Source of the DNA: Rhizobium altiplani
Lineage (GTDB): Bacteria; Pseudomonadota; Alphaproteobacteria; Rhizobiales; Rhizobiaceae
DNA length: 64,000 nucleotides
NCBI RefSeq assembly: GCF_001542405.1
Contig: NZ_LNCD01000034.1
Span: forward strand, 62,001-126,000
Direction: 5' to 3'
Shown here: piece after piece, positions 55,605-63,752 of the stretch
Position numbering within the stretch: position 1 is the first letter of the stretch
Layout of the letters: each line of letters begins with the position of its first letter
The notes under the pieces: model-generated
Database searches by the model: none
Told to the model about the DNA's origin: nothing
The model's input: only the letters and a program-made list of their open reading frames with translations
Translations under genes and position numbers: made by a program

Positions 55605-56999
55605 ATGGATGTAAATACGGAGCTCAACACCAGCCGGGTGGCGACGGTCATGGCCACGATCCGGCAACGGATCGCCGGCCGCAACCTGACGCCGGGCGCA
55701 AAATTGCCATCCGTTCGGGCAATGGCCAAAGCATCCGGCGTCTCCACGTCGACGGTCGTCGACGCCTATGAGCGCCTGGTTGCCGAAGGCGTGATCCTGT
55801 CTCGACCAGGTTCCGGTTTCTACGTCGCAAACCAGGCCGCTCCATTTTCCCTCTCCGACATCGGCCCCAAGCTGGACCGAGCCGTCGATCCGTTCTGGGT
55901 TTCCCGGCAGTCGCTTGAAGCCGATGACGGAGATCTGAAGCCAGGTTGCGGCTGGCTCCCACCGTCCTGGCTTCCGGAAACCGGCATTCGACGGGCCTTG
56001 CGAACACTGTCGCGTGCCGACAACAGGGCGTTCGCCGACTACGGCTCGCCCCTCGGATTACCGCCGTTACGCCAGCATATTGCGCGACGCATGGCGGAGC
56101 GAGGCGTGGAGGCCTCCCCGGATCAAATCATGCTGACGGAATCGGGCACACAGGCGATCGATCTTCTCTGCCGTTTCCTTCTCGAACCTGATGACGTCGT
56201 GCTGGTGGATGATCCCTGCTACTTCAATTTCCAGGCGCTGCTGCGGGCCCATCGCGCAAGGATCGTCAGTGTCCCCTATACGCCCTCAGGTCCGAACATC
56301 GAACTGTTCAGCCAGGTTGTGGCTGAACACCGACCACGCCTCTACATCACCAACTCGGCAATCCACAACCCGACAGGCGCGACGCTTTCTCCTGTTGCGG
56401 CCCACAAGGTCTTGAAGATCGCTGATCAATTCGAACTCACCATCGTCGAGGACGATATTTTCGCCGATTTCGAGCACACGCCGGCGCCCCGTCTTGCGGC
56501 GTTTGATGGCTTGGACAGGGTCATCCATATAGGAAGCTTCTCCAAAACCCTGTCGGCCTCGGCCCGCTGCGGTTTCATCGCCGCAAAGCCGGAATGGGTC
56601 GATGCACTGATCGATCTCAAGATCGCCACCACATTCGGCGGCGGGCGGCTTTCGTCCGAACTTGTTTATAAGGTCCTCAGTGATGGCAGCTACCGCAAGC
56701 ATGTCGAGGCTCTGCGCAGCCGGCTCTCGGAGGCGATGTTTAACGTCTCGGCGAAGCTGAAGAACCTCGGCATCGTTCCCTGGCTGGAACCCTCGGCAGG
56801 CATGTTCCTTTGGTGCCGGTTGCCCGGAGACGTCAACGCTGCCGATGTTGCACGCGCTGCCCTGGAACGGAAAATTGTCCTCGCCCCAGGAAACGCGTTC
56901 AGCCTTTCACAATCAGCCCAGAACTTTATGCGCTTCAATGTTTCCCAGACGTTGGATGCCCGCGTCTTCGATGTGCTGCGCGACACATTGAGGGGCTGA
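55605..56999 (+). CDS. MocR-type regulator (GntR HTH fused to PLP aminotransferase)
   Basis: 464 residues: a GntR winged helix at ~10-75 (LPSVRAMAKASGVSTSTVVDAYERL) and a fold-type I aminotransferase domain from ~95 to the end. The PLP Lys is in HIGSFSKTLSASARCG. MocR proteins use PLP as effector (GabR, PdxR, TauR). ATG 55605 is chosen with TGAGG 10 bases upstream; ATG 55584 is an alternative. It is divergent from the EamA exporter, which is the obvious target along with its own promoter. Confidence 0.92.
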   Translation: MDVNTELNTSRVATVMATIRQRIAGRNLTPGAKLPSVRAMAKASGVSTSTVVDAYERLVAEGVILSRPGSGFYVANQAAPFSLSDIGPKLDRAVDPFWVSRQSLEADDGDLKPGCGWLPPSWLPETGIRRALRTLSRADNRAFADYGSPLGLPPLRQHIARRMAERGVEASPDQIMLTESGTQAIDLLCRFLLEPDDVVLVDDPCYFNFQALLRAHRARIVSVPYTPSGPNIELFSQVVAEHRPRLYITNSAIHNPTGATLSPVAAHKVLKIADQFELTIVEDDIFADFEHTPAPRLAAFDGLDRVIHIGSFSKTLSASARCGFIAAKPEWVDALIDLKIATTFGGGRLSSELVYKVLSDGSYRKHVEALRSRLSEAMFNVSAKLKNLGIVPWLEPSAGMFLWCRLPGDVNAADVARAALERKIVLAPGNAFSLSQSAQNFMRFNVSQTLDARVFDVLRDTLRG

Positions 57000-57021
57000 G
57001 AGGGCGGCAGCCGGTTCGCGA

Positions 57022-57798
57022 TCATCGCTCGAACATGTCCTGCCATTGCCGCTCGCCGATCATGCAGTCGGTCGCGGGTTGGCCGGCGATCCGCTGTGTC
57101 GCCGGCGGCGGAGGAAGACCACTGACCTCAAGCACAAGTTTCCGCCGCACCGCGACGGCGAAATCCTCGATCTTGTAGACTGGCAAGACAAAAGAACCGG
57201 GGCCACCGATCACGCAATCCGCATAATACCTGTCGAGACCGCCTGGAGCCCCGGACGGGCGCAGCATGAGCGCAAGTCCATTGATGACCATGCCCGTCTC
57301 CACTGCCTTGTCGCGAGTTGGCGCAACCGGACTGCCGGAATTGTTCGTACCGTCTCCCGAGACGTCGATCACCTGTCGCATACCGGTGTAGGGGCTGGAG
57401 ACGATCATCGCAGCCCCTTGCGCAATCGCGGTGGAGATCGACGTGCGGCGCTGCGTGGCGATCGGACGCTGCTCGAGCTTGTTGGCAAAGTCGATCGCGT
57501 CCTGTTCCGTCGCGATCACATGCCAGTCGATGACGGAATCCGGCACCACATAGCCCGCCCATTCGAAGTAACTGATCGCAATGCGTCCTGTGAGCCCCCC
57601 GGTCACCGCATCGATGAATTCTCTGTGCTTGAGAGCCTCGACATAGCCTTCGCGCTGGATGCGAGCCTCTTCCTGATCCATGGATCGAGAGGTATCGACT
57701 GCGAGGACGAGTTTTACGTCAACCTCGCCTCCCCCGGGTTCCGCCACAGCGGGGGTTGCACCGGAGAGGCTGATCAGCATCGCGAGCGTCGCAAACAT
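57022..57798 (-). CDS. DUF1194 VWA-like secreted protein
   Basis: 258 residues with a signal peptide (cut ~after PAVA, residue 19) and a DUF1194 domain resembling VWA: LVLAVDTSRSMDQEEARIQ (DxSxS site intact), VIDVSGDGTNNSG. Such proteins are common in Rhizobiales, are periplasmic and of unknown role. It is convergent with the MocR gene and divergent from the protease gene across ~280 bases. Confidence 0.85.
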   Translation of the reverse strand: MFATLAMLISLSGATPAVAEPGGGEVDVKLVLAVDTSRSMDQEEARIQREGYVEALKHREFIDAVTGGLTGRIAISYFEWAGYVVPDSVIDWHVIATEQDAIDFANKLEQRPIATQRRTSISTAIAQGAAMIVSSPYTGMRQVIDVSGDGTNNSGSPVAPTRDKAVETGMVINGLALMLRPSGAPGGLDRYYADCVIGGPGSFVLPVYKIEDFAVAVRRKLVLEVSGLPPPPATQRIAGQPATDCMIGERQWQDMFER

Positions 57799-57951
57799 GG
57801 CATTCCAATCCCCTTATCCAAGCAGTCAAAAATGTAGCACAGCTTCACATGCAGGCGACGTTGCCTTGCATCCCCTGGGTCAAATTTCAGTGATGGGCCG
57901 GCTCGATGCTGGTGTCTTTGAAACCTGCCAAACATAGCAGCTTGGACACCC

Positions 57952-57980
57952 CTTGATTTGAGTTGCGCGCAATCTCATCT
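57952..57980 (+). promoter_or_regulatory. Possible heat-shock (RpoH-type) promoter of the protease gene
   Basis: CCCCTTGAT (hexamer CTTGAT at 57952-57957), a 16-base spacer and CTCATCT at 57974-57980 resemble the RpoH pattern (CTTGAA and CCCATNT). It lies ~97 bases before the protease ATG, giving a ~90-base leader that contains the hairpin at 58040. Confidence 0.35.
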
Positions 57981-58039
57981 GAATAGACACTATTTCAACC
58001 TGTCGAACCGACAGCCCCTCGCCTTTGCAGCCGCTGCCG

Positions 58040-58071
58040 TTCCTCAAAGCGACGCTTGCGCGTCGGAGGAG
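58040..58071 (+). promoter_or_regulatory. Candidate RNA thermometer masking the protease ribosome site
   Basis: The leader can fold as TTCCTC (58040-58045) with GAGGAG (58066-58071) and CGACGC (58050-58055) with GCGTCG (58060-58065), leaving a TTGC loop and an AAAG bulge on the 5' side. The whole Shine-Dalgarno GGAGGA (58065-58070) is paired. The ATG lies 6 bases after the stem. Confidence 0.55.
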
Positions 58072-58076
58072 TTTTC

Positions 58077-59042
58077 ATGGGATTCCTGGATCGTGACATC
58101 CAACCGTCTCAGGACGCTAGCCTGTTGGATGCCTATTCTCATTCTGTATCGAACGCGGTCGACCTCGTCGGCCCCGCGGTCAGTCGCATTGAAAGGGTGG
58201 GCGGCCGCGCCGGACACGGTTCCGGCTTCGCGATCTCTCCCGATGGTCTTGTCGTGACGAACAACCATGTCGTCGACGATGCCAAGACCGTTCGCATCAA
58301 AACGCCAGATGGCGCTGTGATCGAGGGCAAGGTGCTGGGCCGGGATCCGGACAGCGACCTCGCCCTCATTCGAGCGAACGACTGGCCGGGCGCCTGGGCC
58401 AAGCTTGGGGACTCGAAGAGCTTGAAGCGCGGCCACATCGCAATCGCAATTGGCAATCCGCTCGGTTTCGAGTGGACGGTGACGGCTGGCATCGTATCCG
58501 CGCTCGGCCGATCGATGCGCGCCGCCAGCGGACGCTTGATGGATGACATCATCCAGACCGATGCGGCGCTCAATCCGGGAAATTCCGGAGGCCCGCTCGT
58601 GTCCTCGGCAGGCGAGGTCATTGGCGTCAACACGGCCGTGATCCAAGGTGCGCAAAGCATCGCCTTCTCTGTCGCTTCCAACACCGCCAAGCATGTTGTG
58701 TCGGAACTCCTGAGGTTCGGCCATGTGCGGCGCGCCTACATCGGCATCGCGGCGGATACCGTGGAACTGCAACGCCGCGTGGCCCTGGAAGCCGGGCTTG
58801 TCCAGACAACAGCAGTGCGACTGCGCCGGGTCGAAATTGACAGTCCCGCAGCGCGAGCCGGGCTTCGGGAAGGTGACTATCTGCTTGCGATTGATGGCCA
58901 CCCGACCTCGGGTATCGACGACGTGGTCAGGCTCATGGATGGCGACAGGATCGACATGGACGTCGAGGTGCTGATCTTTTCAGTCGCGGGGCGGATCGAA
59001 CGCCACACGGTCCGTCCGACCCATCGACCGAAGTCGGCTTAA
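58077..59042 (+). CDS. S1C serine protease with PDZ domain (DegP/HtrA-like), apparently cytosolic
   Basis: 321-residue trypsin-like protease. The catalytic triad is His64 (VTNNHVV), Asp94 (PDSDLAL) and Ser170 (NPGNSGGPL). A PDZ domain occupies ~225-315 (SPAARAGLREGDYLLAIDG). There is no signal peptide or TM, unlike most DegP/DegQ proteins, so it is cytosolic unless exported otherwise. ATG 58077 has GGAGGA 6 bases upstream; TTG 58056 would sit in the hairpin loop and is rejected. The RpoH-like promoter and the hairpin suggest heat induction at both transcription and translation. Confidence 0.92.
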   Translation: MGFLDRDIQPSQDASLLDAYSHSVSNAVDLVGPAVSRIERVGGRAGHGSGFAISPDGLVVTNNHVVDDAKTVRIKTPDGAVIEGKVLGRDPDSDLALIRANDWPGAWAKLGDSKSLKRGHIAIAIGNPLGFEWTVTAGIVSALGRSMRAASGRLMDDIIQTDAALNPGNSGGPLVSSAGEVIGVNTAVIQGAQSIAFSVASNTAKHVVSELLRFGHVRRAYIGIAADTVELQRRVALEAGLVQTTAVRLRRVEIDSPAARAGLREGDYLLAIDGHPTSGIDDVVRLMDGDRIDMDVEVLIFSVAGRIERHTVRPTHRPKSA

Positions 59043-59149
59043 CCGTCAGGCCGTGTAGCCCTCGACCTCGCCCAATCTTACACGCGGTCTCAAGCAGTGA
59101 AGGAACGACCGACCGCCCGCGATTGTTTCCTAGTTGAAAGGGAGACGTC

Positions 59150-59362
59150 ATGAGAGAAGAGTTACGCGAGATATCGTATTCACCGGCCATGTTGCAGAGA
59201 CAGTATTGCCTCGACAAGGGAGAAGCGCGGCGGCTGCTGACCAGTTTCGGCAGCTCCCGGCATGAAATGGATAGGCTGCTTGCCGCGCGAGGCAGAACAA
59301 CATTGCATCGAAGGCGCGAAATTCATACGCCTCTGTCAAGAGTTCCCTTTGGCATCGGATAG
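59150..59362 (+). CDS. Small conserved-looking hypothetical protein
   Basis: 70 residues with a strong ribosome site (AAAGGGAGA before ATG). The sequence is charged and helical (LDKGEARRLLTSFGSSRHEMDRLLAARG) with no signal peptide, TM segment or Cys pair. I do not recognise the family. The tight ribosome site and lack of a better overlapping gene support it as real. It follows the protease gene by ~107 bases and could be heat-regulated with it. Confidence 0.6.
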   Translation: MREELREISYSPAMLQRQYCLDKGEARRLLTSFGSSRHEMDRLLAARGRTTLHRRREIHTPLSRVPFGIG

Positions 59363-59441
59363 CCACCGATCGTGAACATCGTACAAAATCACGGTCGGTC
59401 AGGAACCCGACGGCTGCCTCGAGGGAGCGGTAGTCGAAAGG

Positions 59442-60305
59442 TCATTCGTCAGCCTTAAGCTTGTGCTTTCCGCTAACGGCCCCCGCGCCGAAAGATAGCA
59501 CCGCCACCATAATCTCGGCAGCCGCCAGCGTTGCGATGACCGCGGGGCGCTTATCTTTTATTGCGGTGCCGCCGATCGGGCAGACGAGGCGATCAAGGAG
59601 CTCTGGCCTACCCTCTTCGCGTGATAGCCAATTCCTGAAGGTCGCACGCTTCGTCTTCGAGCCGATCATCCCGACATAGGCGGCATCGTCCCGACGCAGT
59701 GCTTCCGTGGTAATCAAAAAGTCGAGCGCGTGATCGTGGGTGAGGATGACAAACGCGCTTCCTGCCGGTGCATTGCGCACGATCGCCTCGGGCATTGCGG
59801 TCAGGCACGTTTCGATCCCCGAAGCACGTGAGGCGGAAAGCTCGTCTTCACGGGTATCGACCAGTATTGTGCGCAATGGGGCCAGTGACAGTGCAAGGGC
59901 CAATGCGTCGCCGACGTGACCGGCTCCAAAGACATAGACATGGGGCCGTTGGGCAATCTCGTCATCGGCCCGAGCAATCAACTCATCGGCCAGTTCGCTT
60001 GTGACCGCGGTGAAGGAAAGGCCAACGCGACCACCGCAGCATTGGCCGATCTCCGGTCCGAGAGGAATGCTCATCGTCGCTACCGATTGGGACTGGCGGA
60101 GCGCCCGTCGTGCCTGGTCGATCGCCATGTATTCCAGTTGGCCGCCGCCGATCGTTGAAAAGGAACGGCTCCTGGACACCAGCATCCAGGCATCGGTATC
60201 GCGCGGCGTCGAGCCGACTGCTCCCGTCACTTCGACGAGTATGCAATCCGGTTCTCCGCGCAAAAAGTCCCGCAAATCCTCGCGAGCGGCAGGCATACCG
60301 ATCAA
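59442..60305 (-). CDS. xdhC: XdhC-type molybdenum cofactor insertion/maturation protein
   Basis: 287-residue XdhC/CoxI family protein that delivers or sulfurates Mo-cofactor for xanthine-dehydrogenase-like enzymes. It shows the N-terminal XdhC-CoxI segment, PLGPEIGQCCGGRVGL (two Cys), and the Rossmann C-terminal half (VYVFGAGHVGDALALAL, MIGSKTKRATFRNWL). TTG 60305 overlaps an upstream open frame's stop (TTGA) and ATG 60296 is 3 codons later; either is possible. No molybdenum enzyme subunits are in the window; its client must be elsewhere. Confidence 0.9.
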   Translation of the reverse strand: MIGMPAAREDLRDFLRGEPDCILVEVTGAVGSTPRDTDAWMLVSRSRSFSTIGGGQLEYMAIDQARRALRQSQSVATMSIPLGPEIGQCCGGRVGLSFTAVTSELADELIARADDEIAQRPHVYVFGAGHVGDALALALSLAPLRTILVDTREDELSASRASGIETCLTAMPEAIVRNAPAGSAFVILTHDHALDFLITTEALRRDDAAYVGMIGSKTKRATFRNWLSREEGRPELLDRLVCPIGGTAIKDKRPAVIATLAAAEIMVAVLSFGAGAVSGKHKLKADE

Positions 60306-60478
60306 CCTTTCCTTTCAAGAACACGCATGCGCTCGATGGCCCTCAACACACGTTCCGGCGTGGCCGAAGCACGATGCACGAAGGAACATGATAGTCCGCA
60401 ATGCTCGCTGCCGCCACATCCCTGGTTGCCCTCCCCTGACAGCGGCCCCTCGTACTCGGCACGGCAATGGTGCGCCGT
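60302..60478 (-). other. Open frame with Cys cluster overlapping the xdhC start
   Basis: A 58-codon stretch open on the xdhC strand, with Cys-rich GNQGCGGSEHCGLSC followed by ATPERVLRAIERMRVLERKG, ends in a TGA that overlaps xdhC TTG. It has no ATG or good start at its 5' end. It may be the remnant of a truncated upstream gene, or a start may be GTG further inside. Family not recognised. Confidence 0.25.
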
Positions 60479-60542
60479 CTAATTACTATCGTCAGCCGGG
60501 TATTTTCATGCGCCGAGTGACGGACTTTTGAAACGTTCAGGG

Positions 60543-61607
60543 CTAGATCCGGGAGATGTGACGCATCGTCCGCGAACTGCGCCCGTCCTGCCCGGCCGCG
60601 CCACTGCCTTCGCGCCTGAACGCGTCGGGGCTTTTCGACATCCATTTGCGGAAGGCTCGGAAGAAGGCGCTGGGCTCCGAATAGCCAAGCTGGGCGGCGA
60701 TATCGCCTGTTGTCTTCGACGTGTTGAGCAGCAGATCGACGGCAAGATCGCGGCGTATGTCATCCTTGATGCCGGCGTAACTCTGGCCTTCGTCACGCAA
60801 GCGGTGACGCAAGGTTGAGGGCGGTATCCGCATTTCAACAGCGAGATCCGAGAATGTCTTCCATGCTGCCGGAGGCACCTTGTCCAGGCGCCGCCTGACG
60901 CTGGAGGCGAGCCCCGCATCGTAGCGATAGCGCACGAGGATATTGGCCGGTGCGCCCCGCAAAAACTGCTTCAGCGCCTGTTCCGTGCGCGTGACCGGCA
61001 AATCCAGCATTGCGCTGTCGAAACCGAGGCGACTGGTTGGTTGTCCAAACCTGACGGGCGCTCCGAAGAAGAGCCGATAGTCAGCCCCCTGCGTCGGCTC
61101 GGCGCAACGGAAATCGACAAGCCGAATCGGAATGCGTCTGCCGACCAGCCAGCAGGTTATCCCATGGATAAGGATCCAATAGGTGCGATAGGCGAAGGCC
61201 GACCGTGCTTCACAGGCGTCCGTCAATTCGATCTGGGCAAGCCCGTCTCTGACAACAAGCTTGCCACGCGGATCGTCCAGCACCACGTCGAGGAAACGCA
61301 GTGCCCGTCGCAGCGCATGGCCGAGCGTCGGCGCGTGCAGAACACAATGGCAAAGCAGCGTAAAGCTGCCGCTGCGCATCGGACGCCCGCCCATCCCGAA
61401 AAACTCGTCATCAAGCTCCCTGGCAATCGCAAGCCAGAGAGCGCCATAGCTCTCGGCGGATACGGGCTCATCGATAACCTCGGGCAGCCCCAGCGACACA
61501 AGAATTGGCGCTGTCGGCCGCCCTGTTCGGCGCAAGCTGTCAAGCGCCTCCTCGACGAAGCCGCGCGCGATCATGCGTCTCTCAATGTCAGCCACCAGCT
61601 CCTCCAC
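60543..61607 (-). CDS. AraC-family transcriptional regulator
   Basis: 354 residues with an N-terminal arabinose-binding-type sensor region ([22 protein letters not shown]...) and a C-terminal AraC double HTH ([20 protein letters not shown] and [24 protein letters not shown]). Such regulators often sit next to fatty-acid or acyl-CoA degradation operons. It is divergent from the SDR-thiolase-dehydrogenase operon by 142 bases. That intergenic region holds a 7-bp inverted repeat. It probably activates this operon in response to its acyl or precursor substrate (inference). Confidence 0.9.
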   Translation of the reverse strand: MEELVADIERRMIARGFVEEALDSLRRTGRPTAPILVSLGLPEVIDEPVSAESYGALWLAIARELDDEFFGMGGRPMRSGSFTLLCHCVLHAPTLGHALRRALRFLDVVLDDPRGKLVVRDGLAQIELTDACEARSAFAYRTYWILIHGITCWLVGRRIPIRLVDFRCAEPTQGADYRLFFGAPVRFGQPTSRLGFDSAMLDLPVTRTEQALKQFLRGAPANILVRYRYDAGLASSVRRRLDKVPPAAWKTFSDLAVEMRIPPSTLRHRLRDEGQSYAGIKDDIRRDLAVDLLLNTSKTTGDIAAQLGYSEPSAFFRAFRKWMSKSPDAFRREGSGAAGQDGRSSRTMRHISRI

Positions 61608-61662
61608 CTATGGCAAAACTGTCCGAAACAATGCAGCATTTTTGTCATCGCTTGCAATATGG

Positions 61663-61682
61663 CGACGGAATAGAATCCGTCG
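61663..61682. promoter_or_regulatory. Perfect inverted repeat between AraC and the beta-oxidation operon
   Basis: CGACGGA-ATAGAA-TCCGTCG forms a 7-bp inverted repeat with a 6-base centre in the divergent promoter region. AraC proteins usually bind direct repeats, so it may be an operator for another regulator or a transcript hairpin. Confidence 0.35.
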
Positions 61683-61749
61683 GCTTGGGTTGGGCCGGGG
61701 AGGGTGGCACGGTTCGGGCAGACGATCGCGAGGTGATGGGAGCAAACCG

Positions 61750-62517
61750 ATGCTGATCCGTGAAGGAAGCTTTATCGTTACCGGTGGAGGTTCTGGCCTG
61801 GGCGCTGCCACGGCGCGCATGCTGGCTGAGAACGGCGCGCGCGTCATCATCGCCGACCTCAACGAGACTGCCGGCGAAGCGATCGCCGCGGAACTCGGGG
61901 GGGACGCAAGATACGTCAAGGCCGATGTGACAAGCGCCGGGGATGCTGCAGCTGTCGTAGCCGCTGCGATGGAGGCCTTTGGCGGCCTGAGCGGGCTGGT
62001 GAACTGCGCCGGCGTGGCGCCGGGCGAGAAGATCATCGGTCGCAACGGCCCCCACGACCTCGACAGCTTCGTGCGCACGATCACCATCAACCTCGTTGGC
62101 ACATTCAATATGATCCGATTGGCAGCATCTGCCATGCAGCAGCAGGACCCGGACGCTGAGGGGGAGCGCGGCGTCATCGTCAACACCGCATCGATCGCGG
62201 CCTTCGATGGACAGGTTGGACAGGCCGCATACGCAGCGTCCAAGGGTGGCATTGCCTCGATGACGCTTCCGATTGCACGCGAGCTTGCCCGCCATGGAAT
62301 TCGGGTCGTGTCGATCGCCCCGGGCATCTTCGAGACGCCGATGATGGCCGGCATGCCACATGAGGTGCAGGAAGCGCTCGGCAAGAGCGTGCCCTTCCCG
62401 CCGCGCCTCGGAAGGCCTGCGGAATTTGCGGCGCTGGTGCGCCATATATGTGAAAACAGCATGCTGAACGGCGAGGTCATTCGCCTCGACGGCGCACTGC
62501 GCATGAGCGCGCGCTAG
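61750..62517 (+). CDS. SDR-family 3-hydroxyacyl-CoA dehydrogenase
   Basis: 255-residue SDR (HSD17B10/FadB2-like): [20 protein letters not shown] binds NAD, NCAGV follows, the catalytic Ser is in [10 protein letters not shown] and Tyr-x3-Lys in YAASKGG. The C-terminal [12 protein letters not shown] and the acyl-CoA-enzyme insertion are typical of type II 3-hydroxyacyl-CoA dehydrogenases. It would oxidise 3-hydroxyacyl-CoA (perhaps 2-methyl-branched) for the thiolase downstream. ATG 61750 has GGGAG upstream; in-frame upstream extension overlaps the AraC gene. Confidence 0.88.
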   Translation: MLIREGSFIVTGGGSGLGAATARMLAENGARVIIADLNETAGEAIAAELGGDARYVKADVTSAGDAAAVVAAAMEAFGGLSGLVNCAGVAPGEKIIGRNGPHDLDSFVRTITINLVGTFNMIRLAASAMQQQDPDAEGERGVIVNTASIAAFDGQVGQAAYAASKGGIASMTLPIARELARHGIRVVSIAPGIFETPMMAGMPHEVQEALGKSVPFPPRLGRPAEFAALVRHICENSMLNGEVIRLDGALRMSAR

Positions 62518-62542
62518 CGCGTTTTGACCAGGAGACTTGAAC

Positions 62543-63730
62543 ATGGCTTTGCAGGACCCTGTCGTCATTGTCGGAACGGCGCGCACGCCGATCGGCGGCT
62601 TCCAAGGCGAACTCAAAGGGGCAACGGCGCCCGACCTCGGTGCCACCGCGATCCGCGCGGCACTTCAACGAAGCCGCGTGGAGCTGGATGCCGTCGACGA
62701 GGTCGTCTTCGGCTGCGTGCTCCCGGCCGGCCTCGGCCAGGCGCCTGCCCGGCAGGCGGCGATCGGCGCCGGCCTGCCTTTCTCGACCGGTGCAACCACC
62801 GTCAACAAGATGTGTGGCTCCGGCATGAAAGCCGTCATGCTGACACATGATCTCCTGGCAGCAGGCAGCGCCACGATCGGCGTCGCCGGCGGCATGGAAA
62901 GCATGACCAACGCGCCCTATCTTCTCGATCGTGCCCGTGGCGGTTACAGGCTCGGCCACGGACGCGTCATCGATCATATGTTCCTCGACGGGCTGGAGGA
63001 TGCTTATGACAAGGGACGTTTGATGGGCACCTTCGCCGAGGACTGCGCCGAAGCTTACCAGTTCACGCGCGAGGCGCAGGACCATTATGCGGTGACATCA
63101 TTGACCCGAGCGCAAGAGGCGATCCACACCGGTTGCTTCGACGCCGAGATCACGCCAGTCACGATCGCTGCGGGAAAGAGCGAACAAACGGTCAGCCGGG
63201 ACGAGCAGCCGGGCAAGGCGAAGATCGACAAGATCCCTCTCCTCAAGCCCGCCTTTCGCGACGGCGGGACCGTGACGGCTGCCAATTCCAGCTCGATTTC
63301 CGACGGTGCGGCCGCCCTCGTGCTGATGCGTCGTTCCGAGGCCGAGCGCAGGGGACTGGCACCGCTCGCGACCATTACTGGACACGCCACGCACTCGCAG
63401 GCGCCCAATCTCTTTGCTACGGCTCCGATCGGCGCCTTGCAGAAGCTCTCCGATCGCACCGGCTGGCCGCTCGAGACCGTCGATCTCTTCGAGATCAACG
63501 AAGCCTTTGCGGTTGTCGCCATGGCTGCGATGCGCGACCTCAGGCTGCCGGAGGAAAAGGTTAACGTGCACGGCGGAGCCTGCGCTCTTGGCCACCCGAT
63601 CGGCGCATCCGGCGCGCGTATCCTGGTCACGTTGCTTGCCGCCCTCAAGCGCTACGACCTGAAGCGCGGGATGGCAGCTCTGTGCATTGGCGGCGGCGAA
63701 GCGACCGCCGTTGCCATCGAGCGGCACTAG
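62543..63730 (+). CDS. Acetyl-CoA acyltransferase (thiolase)
   Basis: 395-residue thiolase that cleaves 3-ketoacyl-CoA with CoA (or makes acetoacetyl-CoA). Nucleophile Cys91 is in NKMCGSGMKAV; the second Cys and His are in HGGACALGHPIGASGAR, and EINEAFAVVAM is conserved. CCAGGAGAC precedes ATG 62543. It is the middle gene of the SDR-thiolase-acyl-CoA dehydrogenase operon. Biosynthetic and degradative types are not separable by eye, but context favours degradation. Confidence 0.93.
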   Translation: MALQDPVVIVGTARTPIGGFQGELKGATAPDLGATAIRAALQRSRVELDAVDEVVFGCVLPAGLGQAPARQAAIGAGLPFSTGATTVNKMCGSGMKAVMLTHDLLAAGSATIGVAGGMESMTNAPYLLDRARGGYRLGHGRVIDHMFLDGLEDAYDKGRLMGTFAEDCAEAYQFTREAQDHYAVTSLTRAQEAIHTGCFDAEITPVTIAAGKSEQTVSRDEQPGKAKIDKIPLLKPAFRDGGTVTAANSSSISDGAAALVLMRRSEAERRGLAPLATITGHATHSQAPNLFATAPIGALQKLSDRTGWPLETVDLFEINEAFAVVAMAAMRDLRLPEEKVNVHGGACALGHPIGASGARILVTLLAALKRYDLKRGMAALCIGGGEATAVAIERH

Positions 63731-63752
63731 AGCGGACAGCAAGGAGGCAAGC

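Noticed and set aside
61645..62646. Long antisense frames opposite the SDR gene (also 61608-62504)
   Set aside because: The SDR reads cleanly on the plus strand with all catalytic residues. The antisense products are not protein-like and overlap each other.
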